Assembly: GCF_003664995.1 (NCBI RefSeq) | Contig: NZ_JFHL01000002.1 | Span: 558,001-622,000, forward strand | Length of the DNA stretch: 64,000 nt | Reading direction: 5' to 3' | DNA from: Mesotoga sp. BH458_6_3_2_1 | GTDB taxonomy: Bacteria > Thermotogota > Thermotogae > Petrotogales > Kosmotogaceae | In this document: one piece after another, positions 39,006-48,599 of the stretch | Layout of the letters: each line of letters starts with the position of its first letter | Numbering within the stretch: position 1 is the first letter of the stretch | Notes under the pieces: model-generated | The model's database searches: none | What the model saw: only the letters and a program-made list of their open reading frames with translations | What the model was told of the DNA's origin: nothing | Position numbers and translations under genes: made by a program

Positions 39006-40002
39006 CGAAGGGCTGGACCTGATCGAGTTCAACGAAACTCTGCAGGGAAAGAAAGTTCTTCTGAAAGTGAATCTTCTATCGGCAAGGCTACCGGATAGTT
39101 GTGTCACCACTAATCCAGCCTTTGTTCGGGCTGTCGCAGAGGTCTTTCTCGGTAAGGGAGCGACAGTCAGCATAGGAGACTCTCCCGCGAGCGTTCGCGT
39201 TGAGATTGCAGCTTATGCCGCAGGAATTACCGAAGTCTGTGAAGATCTCGGAGTTCCTCTTGTCGATTTTGATGATCCCGTTCCTGTAGTCCTGGAGGAG
39301 GGTACGTACAGGAGCTTTGAGATTGCCAGACCGGTTCTTGAAACAGACCTTCTGGTGAATCTTCCGAAGCTCAAGACACATTCACTCACTCAGGTCACAT
39401 TTGGGGTCAAGAATCTTTTTGGCTGTGTTCCCGGGGTGAAGAAGCAGGGTTGGCATTTCAGAGTGAGAAACATGAAGGAGTTCTCGGCCATGCTTCTTGA
39501 TTTGGCCGGCTATCTGAGACCGTCCTTGACGATAATCGACGGCGTAGAAGGCATGGATGGCAACGGTCCGTCGAACGGACGGATCATAAAACCGGGAATA
39601 ATTGGTATTTCGAGAGATGTTTTCGCACTTGACGATGCCATCGCAGAACTCTTTGGAGTAGCACATTCAAAGGTTCCGATTCTTCGTTTGGCAAGAGAAA
39701 AAGGACTAGTAGGCGATTACGAGGTTGTTGGGGATGAAGTCGAGCCGAAAAACCTTGCTCTCCCCGAGACGAATTTAATCGGGGTTTACGGTGCGGCCCT
39801 TTTGAGGAGATTAGTGACAAAGTTTCCAAAAGTAGATAAGAAGAAGTGTGTGAGCTGCCGCGTTTGCGAGAGGGCCTGTCCGGTTGGAGCAATAGATATA
39901 AGCAGGTTCGCTATCGATTACGGTAAGTGCATAGCATGCTACGTGTGTCATGAACTTTGTCCGGAAAATGCTATCGTCTTCAGAAGACGCATTCATATAT
40001 AG
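38929..40002 (+). CDS. DUF362 protein with C-terminal 2[4Fe-4S] ferredoxin domain
   Basis: A 357-residue protein. The DUF362 domain covers about residues 8-290 (KVLLKVNLLSARLPDSCVTTNP, LVNLPKLKTHSLTQVTFGVKNLFG, IIDGVEGMDGNGPSNGR). Two [4Fe-4S] motifs close the protein (CVSCRVCERACP and CIACYVCHELCP). Such proteins are widespread in anaerobes with no defined reaction; electron transfer is likely from the ferredoxin part. ATG 38929 follows AGAGGAT; ATG 38947 is an alternative. It overlaps the preceding small gene and lies 10 bp before glpK. Confidence 0.88.
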   Translation: MENGNLMKKVAVLSSPEYARCREKISEGLDLIEFNETLQGKKVLLKVNLLSARLPDSCVTTNPAFVRAVAEVFLGKGATVSIGDSPASVRVEIAAYAAGITEVCEDLGVPLVDFDDPVPVVLEEGTYRSFEIARPVLETDLLVNLPKLKTHSLTQVTFGVKNLFGCVPGVKKQGWHFRVRNMKEFSAMLLDLAGYLRPSLTIIDGVEGMDGNGPSNGRIIKPGIIGISRDVFALDDAIAELFGVAHSKVPILRLAREKGLVGDYEVVGDEVEPKNLALPETNLIGVYGAALLRRLVTKFPKVDKKKCVSCRVCERACPVGAIDISRFAIDYGKCIACYVCHELCPENAIVFRRRIHI

Positions 40003-40012
40003 GAGGGGTTAG

Positions 40013-41479
40013 ATGAGCTATATTCTCGCTATCGATCAGGGAACGAGCAGCAGCAAAGCCGTTCTTTTTGATGAAGAACTTTATCAAGTTGCCGTTGCTC
40101 AGGAGGAGTTTACGCAGATCTATCCCAAACCCGGATGGGTTGAGCACGATCCTAGAGATATCATCTTAAGCACTATGGGTTCAATTGAGAAAGTCGTCTC
40201 GGAAGCCAGAATCTCATTCAGGGAGATTGCGGCAATAGGTATCACAAACCAAAGAGAAACGGTCGTTGCCTGGGATTCGGTGACTGATCAGCCGCTCTAC
40301 AACGCAATAGTGTGGCAGGATAGAAGAACTGCGTACAGATGTAGGGAGATCGAAGAATCTCATGGAGAATTGATAAGGCGCAGAACCGGCCTAAAGCCGG
40401 ATCCTTACTTCTCAGCGACGAAGATGGAATGGCTGCTGGAGAATGTACCGGAAGTTCAAGAAGCTGCAAGAAAAGGGAGATTGAGATTCGGTACGATTGA
40501 CTCCTGGTTAATCTGGAATCTGACTAGAGAGAACCTCCATGTGTGTGATTTCTCGAACGCGTCGAGAACGATGTTGTTCAACATCGAGAGACTTGAATGG
40601 GATCGTGACCTCCTCAATCTCTTTGGAGTGGAGAAGGAGTTTCTCCCCAAAGTGGTGGAATCATGTAAGCTTCTCGGTCCTTCGATCTACGGCCCAAAAA
40701 TCGGGGGAATAGCCGGAGATCAACAGGCCTCGCTGTTCGGTCAGACGGCCTTTCAAACCGGTGACGCGAAATGCACTTATGGGACGGGTTCATTTATACT
40801 GATGAACATTGGAAACGAACCAAAGATTTCCGATCATGGCTTGCTTACGACAATAGGCTGGAAGTCAAGTGAAGAGACAGTCTACGCTGTGGAAGGTTCG
40901 ATTTTTGCCACCGGAGCTTTGATAGGCTGGTTGAAAGATGGACTGGGAATAATAAACAGTCCTTCCGATACTGAGCCGCTTGCCAGAGAAGTCAATGACA
41001 ATGGAGGGGTCTTTTTCTCCGGCGCTCTGACAGGTCTGGGAGCTCCTTACTGGAACTCCTCGGCGAGAGGCATGATGATCGGTCTAACAAGGGGAACGAG
41101 TAAAGCACATATCGTGAGAGCCGTTCTCGAGTACATCGCTTTCAGAACAAGAGAGATTCTTGAGCTGATGGAAAAGGAAACGGGAATCAAGCTAAACAAG
41201 CTGCTTGTTGACGGAGGAGTTACCCGAAACAACTTCCTGATGGAGATGCAGGCAAATATCCTGAATATCCCGGTTGACAGATCTCTTATAAAGGAAACGA
41301 CGGCGCTTGGTGCTGCAATGCTTGCAGGAATATCTACTGACCTCTGGGATCAGGAGAGCTTGAAGAACAAGAGGATAAGCGAAGTTGTCTTTGAACCGTC
41401 GGGAAATAGAATGGAGGAAGAGTTCAAGAGGTGGAAAGAGGCGTTGAAGAGATCTATGAACTGGGCAAACTTGAGCTGA
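40013..41479 (+). CDS. glpK: Glycerol kinase
   Basis: A FGGY-family kinase of 488 residues that makes sn-glycerol 3-phosphate from glycerol and ATP. The start ILAIDQGTSSSKAVLFD has the phosphate-binding loop. ITNQRETVVAWD, AIVWQDRRT, and the signature GGLKxDGGVT-like LLVDGGVTRNNFLMEMQANIL are present. YGTGSFILMNIG is the ATP-binding motif. It follows the DUF362 gene behind GGAGGGG and overlaps tsaE by 49 bp at its end. No glycerol facilitator or glycerol-3-phosphate dehydrogenase is adjacent. Confidence 0.92.
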   Translation: MSYILAIDQGTSSSKAVLFDEELYQVAVAQEEFTQIYPKPGWVEHDPRDIILSTMGSIEKVVSEARISFREIAAIGITNQRETVVAWDSVTDQPLYNAIVWQDRRTAYRCREIEESHGELIRRRTGLKPDPYFSATKMEWLLENVPEVQEAARKGRLRFGTIDSWLIWNLTRENLHVCDFSNASRTMLFNIERLEWDRDLLNLFGVEKEFLPKVVESCKLLGPSIYGPKIGGIAGDQQASLFGQTAFQTGDAKCTYGTGSFILMNIGNEPKISDHGLLTTIGWKSSEETVYAVEGSIFATGALIGWLKDGLGIINSPSDTEPLAREVNDNGGVFFSGALTGLGAPYWNSSARGMMIGLTRGTSKAHIVRAVLEYIAFRTREILELMEKETGIKLNKLLVDGGVTRNNFLMEMQANILNIPVDRSLIKETTALGAAMLAGISTDLWDQESLKNKRISEVVFEPSGNRMEEEFKRWKEALKRSMNWANLS

Positions 41480-41985
41480 AGGATTTCGAGGCCCTTGCGC
41501 AAGAACTTGGAGAGGCGCTTGAAGGAGGAGAGACGGTCCTCCTATTCGGTGATCTGGGCAGCGGCAAGACAACGTTTGTAAAAGCGCTAGCCAGTGGGCT
41601 GGGCATCGATCAGAATGATGTGAGAAGTCCGACTTTCAACATTGTCAACTTCTATCCCGGCCGATTATCGACCGGCACAAGCGAAGATGCCGGAGCGTCG
41701 AGAGTGCATCCCGCTCTTGTTCACGTTGATTTATACAGGATTACCGGTGAAGAAGAGGTTCTGGATCTCGCTCTCCACGATCTCATGAATTGCGATACGG
41801 TTCTAGCGATAGAGTGGCCGGAGCTTTACCTTAAGTTTGTTTGTGAGCCATATCTCATCGTTGAACTGGAGCATTTCGACGAGATGAAACGAACAGTGAA
41901 ATTGAAGCCATTCGGGTGCAGAATGAAGAACATTCTGGACCGTCTGACTATTAGAATAGATCGAGATAAGAATGAAGGAAGGTGA
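41431..41985 (+). CDS. tsaE: tRNA threonylcarbamoyladenosine biosynthesis ATPase TsaE
   Basis: The ATPase that, with TsaB and TsaD, makes t6A37 in tRNAs reading ANN codons. Walker A is GDLGSGKTTFVKALA, the switch region RSPTFNIVNFYPG and the LVHVDLYRI block follow, and AIEWPEL is the C-terminal family motif. At 184 residues it is longer than usual (about 150). About 20 extra residues (GRLSTGTSEDAGASRVHPA) separate NFYP from LVHVDLYR, and the C-terminus is extended. GTG 41431 is the most likely start, inside the end of glpK; no strong ribosome binding site is seen, so the start is uncertain. Confidence 0.88.
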   Translation: MERGVEEIYELGKLELKDFEALAQELGEALEGGETVLLFGDLGSGKTTFVKALASGLGIDQNDVRSPTFNIVNFYPGRLSTGTSEDAGASRVHPALVHVDLYRITGEEEVLDLALHDLMNCDTVLAIEWPELYLKFVCEPYLIVELEHFDEMKRTVKLKPFGCRMKNILDRLTIRIDRDKNEGR

Positions 41986-41989
41986 ATAG

Positions 41990-44365
41990 ATGGCTCAGAA
42001 GTTTGAGTTGCTGGAAAAAGCAGCAGTAGGAAGCGAACGGAAGATAGAGATACCCGATAAACTGCCGGTTATACCGACGAGAACAAACATGTTAGTATAT
42101 CCTTCCGCGGTGATGCCGTTGTATGTCGGACGCGAGAAGTCGCTGGCGGCACTGGAAGAGTCAATTGGCAAATTCAATCAGATGGTATTTCTCGTTTCTC
42201 AAAGGGACATTACTAAAGAGGAGCCCGAGATCGAAGATTTATTCGAGATAGGGACGATAGCGAGAATAGTCCAGCTGATGAAAATGCCCGATGGGAACTA
42301 CAAGATTCTTGTTGAAGGTTTGACAAGAGCGAGGCTCTCTTCAGTCGAGGAAGGAGAAAACACGTTTATTGTCGTTGCAGAGAAGCTCAAGTCCAAGGGC
42401 AGGAAGAGCAAGATGCTTCAGGCGCTGGTTAGAAGGGTGAAGGAACTTGCGCTGAGGTATGTATCGATGAGCAGACGTTTCCCCGATGAAGCGATAATGG
42501 CGCTGGAAGACACTTCCGATGCAGATAAGTTTGCAGATTTCGTTTCTTCAATGGTGCCATTTTCTTTAGAGGAGAAACAGCATCTTCTCGAGGAAATAGA
42601 AGCGAAGGATCGTCTCAATACGCTTATGGAGTTACTTACAAGAGAAATAGAGATTCTGTCTTTGGAGGAAGAACTCGACAAGAGGGTTAAAGAGAAGATT
42701 GAGCAGGGGCAGAAGGAGTATTATCTGAGAGAGAAGATGAGAGCGATCCAGGAGGAGCTCGAGGGCGAAGAAGACGAGGAAATCAAAGAGCTTAAAGAGA
42801 TGGCGGAGTCCGGCGAGCTTCCGCAGGAGGTTAAGGAGAAGGCAGAGCAGGAGATTTCGAGACTGGAGAAAATGTCTCCATACTCTCCGGAAGCGACGGT
42901 CGTGAGAACCTATCTCGATTGGCTGTTGAACCTTCCCTGGCAGGAAGAGACGGATGATGAGATAGTGATTAAAGACGTTAGGAAGACTCTCGATAACAAT
43001 CACTACGGGCTTGACGATGTGAAGGAGAGGATACTTGAATTCCTGGCGGCCAGGAGGTTCTCGAAGAACCTTCGCGCTCCGATTCTCTGCCTCGTTGGGC
43101 CTCCAGGTGTTGGGAAGACTTCACTTGGTCGGTCTGTTTCAGAAGCTATGGGAAGGAAGTTCGGCAGAATCTCGTTGGGCGGCATGAGAGACGAAGCAGA
43201 AATAAGGGGTCACAGACGTACTTATGTGGGAGCGCTTCCGGGCAGAATAATGCAGATGATCAGAAAGCTGAAGACCAGGAATCCGGTAATTGTGCTGGAC
43301 GAAGTCGACAAAATGGGAATCAGTTTTCAAGGAGATCCCGCTTCTGCTCTTCTAGAGGTTCTTGATCCCGAGCAGAACAACAGTTTTACCGATCATTTTC
43401 TGGAAGTGCCTTTTGACCTTTCCAGAGTCCTGTTCATTACTACGGCAAACGTTCTTTATTCGATCCCTGCAGCTTTGAAAGACAGGATGGAGATTATCGA
43501 GATTCCAGGGTATACGGAGTCTGAGAAGTATCACATAGCCAGGGACCATATACTGCCGAAGCTTCTTGATGAATACAACATGAAGGATAGCAAGCTGAAA
43601 ATAACACCGGCCGCCACCAGGGACGTAATTAGAGACTACACAAGAGAAGCCGGAGTTAGGGAACTCGATAGGAATCTGGCCAAGATCATCAGAAAGGCCA
43701 CTCTAAAAATGGCCGAGGGTGGCGATTCAATCTCTGTCGGTGTCAATGAACTGGGAGAGTATCTTGGAGCACCTCTATTCAAAGAGAGTGATTTCAGGAA
43801 GCATCCAGAGGTTGGTGTGGTGACTGGCCTGGCCTGGACATCTGTTGGTGGAGAAATCATGTACATCGAAGTCCTGCCCGTCTCCGGGAAAGGAAAGACT
43901 ATCATAACAGGTCAGCTGGGAGATGTTATGAAGGAATCGGCACAGATCGCGGCGTCGCTCGCCAGAAAGCTTTGTGGAGACGAGAAGTTTACCGAGGTCT
44001 TCGAGAAGAAGGATTTCCATATCCACGTTCCCGAAGGAGCCGTTCCCAAGGATGGACCCAGTGCCGGGATTACTCTAACGACGGCGATTGTCTCGGCCGT
44101 CACCGGAAGAAAAGTGAGAAACGACATTGCAATGACTGGGGAGATAACCCTAAGAGGGAAGGTACTGCCCATCGGTGGTTTGAAAGAAAAGCTGATGGCA
44201 GCTTACCGTGCCAGAATGAAGAAGGTTCTGATTCCTCTTGCAAACAAGAGAGATCTCGATAAAGTTCCCGAGGAGATAAAGTCGAAACTGGAATTCGTCT
44301 TTGTCGAGGAGATAAATGAAGTACTTGAGGAGGCTCTGATTCCCGGTGACGGTAAAGAGTGCTGA
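41990..44365 (+). CDS. lon: ATP-dependent protease La
   Basis: A 791-residue cytosolic AAA+ serine protease for damaged and regulatory proteins. An N-terminal substrate-binding LON domain ([22 protein letters not shown]) and a coiled-coil stretch rich in Glu/Lys (about 215-290) come first. Walker A is GPPGVGKTS from residue 370. The protease domain has the catalytic dyad S691 (in DGPSAG) and K734 (in GGLKEKL), 43 residues apart as in E. coli Lon. ATG 41990 follows GAAGGAAGGTG. engB begins inside its last codons. Confidence 0.97.
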   Translation: MAQKFELLEKAAVGSERKIEIPDKLPVIPTRTNMLVYPSAVMPLYVGREKSLAALEESIGKFNQMVFLVSQRDITKEEPEIEDLFEIGTIARIVQLMKMPDGNYKILVEGLTRARLSSVEEGENTFIVVAEKLKSKGRKSKMLQALVRRVKELALRYVSMSRRFPDEAIMALEDTSDADKFADFVSSMVPFSLEEKQHLLEEIEAKDRLNTLMELLTREIEILSLEEELDKRVKEKIEQGQKEYYLREKMRAIQEELEGEEDEEIKELKEMAESGELPQEVKEKAEQEISRLEKMSPYSPEATVVRTYLDWLLNLPWQEETDDEIVIKDVRKTLDNNHYGLDDVKERILEFLAARRFSKNLRAPILCLVGPPGVGKTSLGRSVSEAMGRKFGRISLGGMRDEAEIRGHRRTYVGALPGRIMQMIRKLKTRNPVIVLDEVDKMGISFQGDPASALLEVLDPEQNNSFTDHFLEVPFDLSRVLFITTANVLYSIPAALKDRMEIIEIPGYTESEKYHIARDHILPKLLDEYNMKDSKLKITPAATRDVIRDYTREAGVRELDRNLAKIIRKATLKMAEGGDSISVGVNELGEYLGAPLFKESDFRKHPEVGVVTGLAWTSVGGEIMYIEVLPVSGKGKTIITGQLGDVMKESAQIAASLARKLCGDEKFTEVFEKKDFHIHVPEGAVPKDGPSAGITLTTAIVSAVTGRKVRNDIAMTGEITLRGKVLPIGGLKEKLMAAYRARMKKVLIPLANKRDLDKVPEEIKSKLEFVFVEEINEVLEEALIPGDGKEC

Positions 44366-44918
44366 ATTAGTAAAGACTGTCTTCGCGAAAGGCGAGTATC
44401 CGTCGCCAATAAAAAGGGAAATCGCTTTCGCGGGTAGGTCGAATGTTGGGAAGTCTTCACTGCTGAATTCGCTGTTTGGAAGGAGGCTTGCAAAGACAAG
44501 CTCAACTCCGGGCAAGACGAGGTCGATCAATTTCTATGTGGTTAACGGAGAGATCTTTTTCGTTGACCTGCCTGGTTACGGCTACGCAAAAGCTTCAATG
44601 TCAGAAAGAGAGAAGTGGCAGAGGCTTATAACAGACTATTTCGAATCGAGGGAAGGGCTTTCTCTGGTGGTTCTGCTTGTTGACATAAGACATCCGCTGC
44701 AGCCGGCCGACAAACAGATGCTTGACTGGGTTACGTACTACGCCATTCCATATGTTCTGGTTCTGACAAAGGCAGACAAACTTTCAAAGAGCCGTCAACA
44801 GCAATCAAAGAAATCAATAAGCGAAGAAGTCTCCGTATGGGGGAGACCACCGGTCTTTTCCGTATCCGCAGAGAATCGCCAAGGTATAGAGGAGCTGCTC
44901 AAGACTCTTTTGCAGTAA
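44346..44918 (+). CDS. engB: Ribosome biogenesis GTPase EngB/YsxC
   Basis: A 190-residue GTPase for late assembly of the large ribosomal subunit. G1 is GRSNVGKSSLLNSL, G2 threonine lies in SSTPGKTRSINFY, G3 is DLPGYGYAK, and G4 is TKADKL. The conserved REKWQRLITDYF follows G3. The start is GTG 44346, with GAGGAGG 12 bp upstream inside lon; the 20-bp overlap suggests coupling. The lon-engB pair is conserved in many bacteria. A terminator follows 20 bp after the stop. Confidence 0.94.
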   Translation: MTVKSAELVKTVFAKGEYPSPIKREIAFAGRSNVGKSSLLNSLFGRRLAKTSSTPGKTRSINFYVVNGEIFFVDLPGYGYAKASMSEREKWQRLITDYFESREGLSLVVLLVDIRHPLQPADKQMLDWVTYYAIPYVLVLTKADKLSKSRQQQSKKSISEEVSVWGRPPVFSVSAENRQGIEELLKTLLQ

Positions 44919-44937
44919 CAGAGTTCTGCTTATGTTT

Positions 44938-44982
44938 GAAGGACCAATGCTATTCATTGTATTGGTCCTTCTTCAGTTTTTC
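44938..44982 (+). terminator. Rho-independent terminator after engB
   Basis: GAAGGACCAAT (44938-44948) pairs with ATTGGTCCTTC (44961-44971) around a 12-nt loop, followed by TTCAGTTTTT. This ends the run from the DUF362 gene to engB. Confidence 0.82.
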
Positions 44983-45291
44983 GGGCATACAGAGTGTTTC
45001 ATTGATTAGGGAGCCAGACTCCCATTCGTAGTGATCCTTGCATTGGAGTTTTGGCACTTACGCAAAGGCAGATTCTCTGTTTCTAACGCGGAAGCAGAAA
45101 ATCCCCAATTGCTCCCAAACCACTGCAATCCGAGGCCGCAGCTTCGCCCTTTGCTACTTATCGAACCGGTATCCACACTTCAACTAAGGCGAAATTCCGT
45201 TGAAGGATGTCGCAGATCGATAAGCCAATGCCGGATGGCGAATTGAGAATCTCATACCTGACGATGTTCTCGTCAGAGTATATCGCGAGCC
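44983..45291. other. Intergenic stretch with a possible coding remnant
   Basis: About 310 bp between the engB terminator and the end of the GH1 gene contain no convincing gene. On the minus strand, 45158-45295 reads as some 45 codons with native-looking codon use (GLAIYSDENIVRYEILN and on to VEVWIPVR) in another frame from the glycosidase and without its own start signal. This may be the tail of a decayed gene. No promoter, RNA gene or repeat was seen. Confidence 0.3.
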
Positions 45292-46533
45292 CTAAGTGAG
45301 GCTCTTGCTTATGAAATCCCTGAATTTCGCTACGCTTCCTCGCGGTTTCAATTCCAGAGTCTTTTGAACGGTCTCGTAGAGGCCGAATTTCATCGAGTAG
45401 CCTTCCTTCCATTCGAAATTATCCATCAATGACCAATACATATACCCGAAAACACGCGCGCCCTTTTCCATTGCATTCCTTACCCCTGTAAGAGCCTTCT
45501 CTATGTACTCCCACCTTCTGGTGTCTGAAGCATCGGCGATTCCGTTTTCCGTTATGATTATCGGTAATTGATAACGCTTATACGCTTTCAGGATAACGTC
45601 TTCAATCCCCTGGGGGAAGAACTCGTATCCCATCTCTGTTTTTTCGAACTCATTTCCCACAGCGATTTCGGGAAGTGGTTCCGAATACTTGACAAAAATC
45701 CGGGTATAGTAGTTGATTCCGATAAAATCAAGCTTCGATGAAATCTCCGGTGCTGCCTCTCCATTTCCTAAGGGTTTGACCAGTTTTCCCTTTAGCAAGC
45801 TATCCAAGTAACTGTAGTTGTAGACCCTTTCCAGGTAGTTCGAGACTAATCTGTCGCCGGGATGAAGCTTTCTCAGGGGGAAGAAGGGCATCATGTTTAT
45901 TGCCGCGCCGACCATTGACGTAGGGAAGAACTCTTTTATTGCATCATAAGCCTCGCCATGAGCGAACAGCAGGTTGGAAAGAACCTTCATCGCCCTGCTC
46001 ATGTCTTTGATTTCGGGAGGCCATTCTCCCATGAGGTAGGACATAACCGCATAAACGTTCGGTTCGTTCACGCTAACCCAATAGTGAATGAATCGTCCCA
46101 TATATTGGACTATCTTTGAGACGAAACGCCGGAAATATCGAAGGTTCTCCCGGTTCTCCCAGCCTCCCATATCTGAAAACCATTGAGGGAGCACGAAGTG
46201 ATTGAGAGTCAATATAGGCTGTATTCCATTTTCTATGAGAGCTTTACAGAAATTTCCGTATCTTTCGAGGGCGCTCTCTTCGAATCTGTTGGCCTTCGGC
46301 TCGATTCTTGCCCATTCAACCGAGAATCTGTATGCCTTTACGCCGAGAGACTTAACGGCCTCAATGTCTCGATCCAGATTCTCCCAGCTACCGCAGGCGA
46401 TATCGGAAGTATCACCGTTCTTGACCTTTCCCTGGTGTTCCCAGGTGTACCAGTCGGAGAAGACATTGTTGCCTTCTATCTGATGACCGGCCGTTGCAAC
46501 GCCCCAAATAAAACCGTCTGGAAATGAAAGCAT
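45292..46533 (-). CDS. Beta-glucosidase (glycoside hydrolase family 1)
   Basis: A 413-residue GH1 enzyme hydrolysing beta-linked disaccharides or aryl/6-phospho-glycosides. It starts MLSFPDGFIWGVATAGHQIEG. The acid/base glutamate is E157 in VSVNEPN and the nucleophile is E329 in IITENG. Members with FPDGFIWG and an unusual HFVLPQWF (rather than HWDLPQ) occur in Thermotogota and may differ in specificity; phospho-binding residues were not resolved. ATG 46533 follows GGGAGGG; a reading from 46575 would overlap the -10. It is cytoplasmic, since no signal peptide is seen, and divergent from the sugar kinase gene. Confidence 0.92.
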   Translation of the reverse strand: MLSFPDGFIWGVATAGHQIEGNNVFSDWYTWEHQGKVKNGDTSDIACGSWENLDRDIEAVKSLGVKAYRFSVEWARIEPKANRFEESALERYGNFCKALIENGIQPILTLNHFVLPQWFSDMGGWENRENLRYFRRFVSKIVQYMGRFIHYWVSVNEPNVYAVMSYLMGEWPPEIKDMSRAMKVLSNLLFAHGEAYDAIKEFFPTSMVGAAINMMPFFPLRKLHPGDRLVSNYLERVYNYSYLDSLLKGKLVKPLGNGEAAPEISSKLDFIGINYYTRIFVKYSEPLPEIAVGNEFEKTEMGYEFFPQGIEDVILKAYKRYQLPIIITENGIADASDTRRWEYIEKALTGVRNAMEKGARVFGYMYWSLMDNFEWKEGYSMKFGLYETVQKTLELKPRGSVAKFRDFISKSLT

Positions 46534-46574
46534 ATTCGAACCCTCCCGAGTTTGTTTTTTGTTCGCTCTTCCCA

Positions 46575-46603
46575 ATTATAATCATGAAAGGAAGTAAAGC
46601 CAA
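46575..46603 (-). promoter_or_regulatory. Promoter of the GH1 gene (divergent region with pfkB-type gene)
   Basis: On the minus strand TTGGCT (46598-46603), a 17-bp spacer and TATAAT (46575-46580). The symmetric ATTATAAT also gives a plus-strand TATAAT at 46577-46582, with a weak TTGTTT at 46552-46557 (19-bp spacer), which could serve the sugar kinase gene. Confidence 0.7.
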
Positions 46604-46630
46604 AATGAGCGAAAAGTTGAGGTAGAAGAG

Positions 46631-47485
46631 ATGGAAATTTCTGTGGTAGGCAACGTAAATGTTGATCTCAGCGCTTTCATAAGTGAAAGCGGCAACAGTG
46701 AAGAAAATAGAATCAGAGAGATGATGTTTTCGATCGGTGGAAGTGCAGCAAATACGGCGATTATGCTTAACAGACTGAGAAAGAACGTCTATCTACAGGG
46801 GGCGGTTGGGAAAGATCAATTCGGAGAGATGGCAATTGAAGCTCTAAAGAGAGAAGGTGTCAACACAGAGCATCTCTCCAGGCTTGAAGGAAAGACGGGC
46901 TTCTGTTTTTCCGCCGTCTCTGCCGATGGACAGAGGCATCTCTTCACATACAGAGGTGTGAACGAATCGGACTATTCGATCGATGAATCATCAGACTTCT
47001 ACCACTTCGGGGGAATAAGGCCCGATCAGATTGAAAGACTGTTCAAGAATCTCCGAAAGCCAAGATTCTCTTACAATCCCGGAGGAATCGTGACTTTCGA
47101 GAGAGGCCCACAGGTGGCCGAAATCGCCGCGCGGAGCGAAATCCTCTTTGTGAATGAGAGCGAATGGCGCCATCTCGAGAGGTTGATGACTGTAAAACCG
47201 TTGATTGTTGTAACGCTGGGGGCAGAAGGGGCCAGAATTGAAAACGGTCCACTCGTCGATGCTTTTGAAGTGAAGGTACTCGATACGACGGGAGCGGGAG
47301 ACGCCTTCAACGCAGGCTTCTTGCACGGCTATCTCGCAGATAGAAAAGTGAGCAATTGCCTGCAAATAGGAAATCTGCTCGCAGCTCTCGTGGTATCGAG
47401 ACCGGGAGCAAGTCCGGTCTTCTTATACAATGACGTACAACGTATAGCTAGTATATACAAGGTACAATTGCCCTCAGTACAATAG
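46631..47485 (+). CDS. PfkB-family carbohydrate kinase
   Basis: A 284-residue ribokinase-type kinase. The N-terminal MEISVVGNVNVDLSAFI, the first signature GGSAANTAIMLNRL and the second signature DTTGAGDAFNAGF (catalytic D224) are present. The sugar substrate is undetermined; ribokinase- and fructokinase-like enzymes share this pattern. It is divergent from the GH1 gene and may phosphorylate the released sugar. The last 20 codons (from about 47423) switch to GTA/CAA/ATA/TAC codons unlike the rest of the gene and carry the first TACAA cluster. Confidence 0.88.
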   Translation: MEISVVGNVNVDLSAFISESGNSEENRIREMMFSIGGSAANTAIMLNRLRKNVYLQGAVGKDQFGEMAIEALKREGVNTEHLSRLEGKTGFCFSAVSADGQRHLFTYRGVNESDYSIDESSDFYHFGGIRPDQIERLFKNLRKPRFSYNPGGIVTFERGPQVAEIAARSEILFVNESEWRHLERLMTVKPLIVVTLGAEGARIENGPLVDAFEVKVLDTTGAGDAFNAGFLHGYLADRKVSNCLQIGNLLAALVVSRPGASPVFLYNDVQRIASIYKVQLPSVQ

Positions 47486-47592
47486 TACGCTCGTGCGCAG
47501 TAAAGAGCGATTACGTATATATACGGGCCATTATACAAGTGACAGTCACCATACTATGACTAAAGTGATATACTAGGCTATACAAATTACAA
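47426..47592 (+). repeat. TACAA pentamer cluster A
   Basis: Eight copies of TACAA on the plus strand in 167 bp, starting at 47426, 47436, 47456, 47463, 47478, 47534, 47581 and 47588. It covers the 3' tail of the sugar kinase gene and the following noncoding 100 bp. Several copies extend to GTACAA or ATACAA. The stretch is A/T-rich compared with its surroundings, with no stable hairpin. Confidence 0.55.
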
Positions 47593-47657
47593 ATAGTAAA
47601 ATGAATTACTTGCGAAGGAGTCTGCTTATATGATAGTATATTTGCAGAGGTGATATC

Positions 47658-48599
47658 ATGCCAGCACAGATTGCATCCGTTGATGTTGTTAGAATACTGG
47701 GAAAGCTCAGTGACGACGGTGGCCAACAGTCGAGCAGAAACAGGTTTATAAAGGAGTACCTCTCGAAGTACAAATCCCCGGAGTCAATAATTAATGACAT
47801 CGAAGGGCTTCTCGACGCATATCCCACTTTTGAAGGCGATTCGGAGAGTCTTGCGAGGGCCTTTGCCGATCTAGTCAACAGACTTGCAGAGATTTCAGGC
47901 TTCTCGGTTGATTACGTGAAGTACTCTGGAAGAGAAAAGATCACGGGAATCTGGAAGGTTGGAAACGACGTTCAGATTAGAGTCGCGGCGATTATCTGCA
48001 CAAGTTTCGAGGAGGCCAAGGGTGTCGCGAGAAACGCCCTGCTGATTCTGCCTGAGGCAATTGATCTCGGGAGGCCTTTTGTCACTGTTGAGCGCCTTGG
48101 AATGCTATTCTCAATGATTGAACAGATAGAGCTTCCGGTAAGTTCGATAGCCTCGATCCTCGTTACAGAAGATAATTACGACAAGAGGATATCTTCTTTC
48201 ATGGAGCTCATGTTTCTTGCCTTCAAGAAGGAACTCGCTCGAAAACCTCAGATGTCTCTTCAAAAGGAATGGACCAAAGAGGAACTGCAGGAGTTCATTA
48301 TGGAGCGGCTGAAGCTTCCCACCATAGGAATGCTTTTTTCCTTGCTCGATTCTCCCTTGGCAGGAGAAGATCTTGTTGAGAATATTAACGAATTCCTTAA
48401 GGAAAATGATAGCGAACTCGTGAAAGGACCGATGGCACTTGGGGCAATTATGGGTGCTCTCTCAAAACACTACTCTGGGATCAAAGAAGAGCTTGTATTG
48501 AGAGAGGGAAAGAGGTACAGACTGGCAGAAAAATACAGACCTTTGATCTCGGAAATCAAAATGGGCTTTGAAAGCGCCCGACAGGCAGTAACTCGATAA
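47658..48599 (+). CDS. Uncharacterised 313-residue protein
   Basis: Not recognised. The sequence is soluble and mostly helical, with no signal peptide, membrane segment or obvious catalytic motif. A middle part (FEEAKGVARNALLILPEAIDLGRPF and on) could be an alpha/beta domain; the C-terminal half is charged and helical, with PTIGMLFSLLDSPLAGEDL. ATG 47658 follows GAGGTGAT; TTGCGA (47610-47615) and TAGTAT (47634-47639) with an 18-bp spacer form a weak promoter. Codon use in the body resembles neighbouring housekeeping genes, unlike the TACAA-rich flank before it. It lies 213 bp upstream of the recombinase gene. Confidence 0.7.
   Translation: MPAQIASVDVVRILGKLSDDGGQQSSRNRFIKEYLSKYKSPESIINDIEGLLDAYPTFEGDSESLARAFADLVNRLAEISGFSVDYVKYSGREKITGIWKVGNDVQIRVAAIICTSFEEAKGVARNALLILPEAIDLGRPFVTVERLGMLFSMIEQIELPVSSIASILVTEDNYDKRISSFMELMFLAFKKELARKPQMSLQKEWTKEELQEFIMERLKLPTIGMLFSLLDSPLAGEDLVENINEFLKENDSELVKGPMALGAIMGALSKHYSGIKEELVLREGKRYRLAEKYRPLISEIKMGFESARQAVTR

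Noticed and set aside
45031-45246. Plus-strand open frame of 71 codons after the engB terminator
   Set aside because: No ribosome binding site, no family features, and codon use unlike its neighbours.
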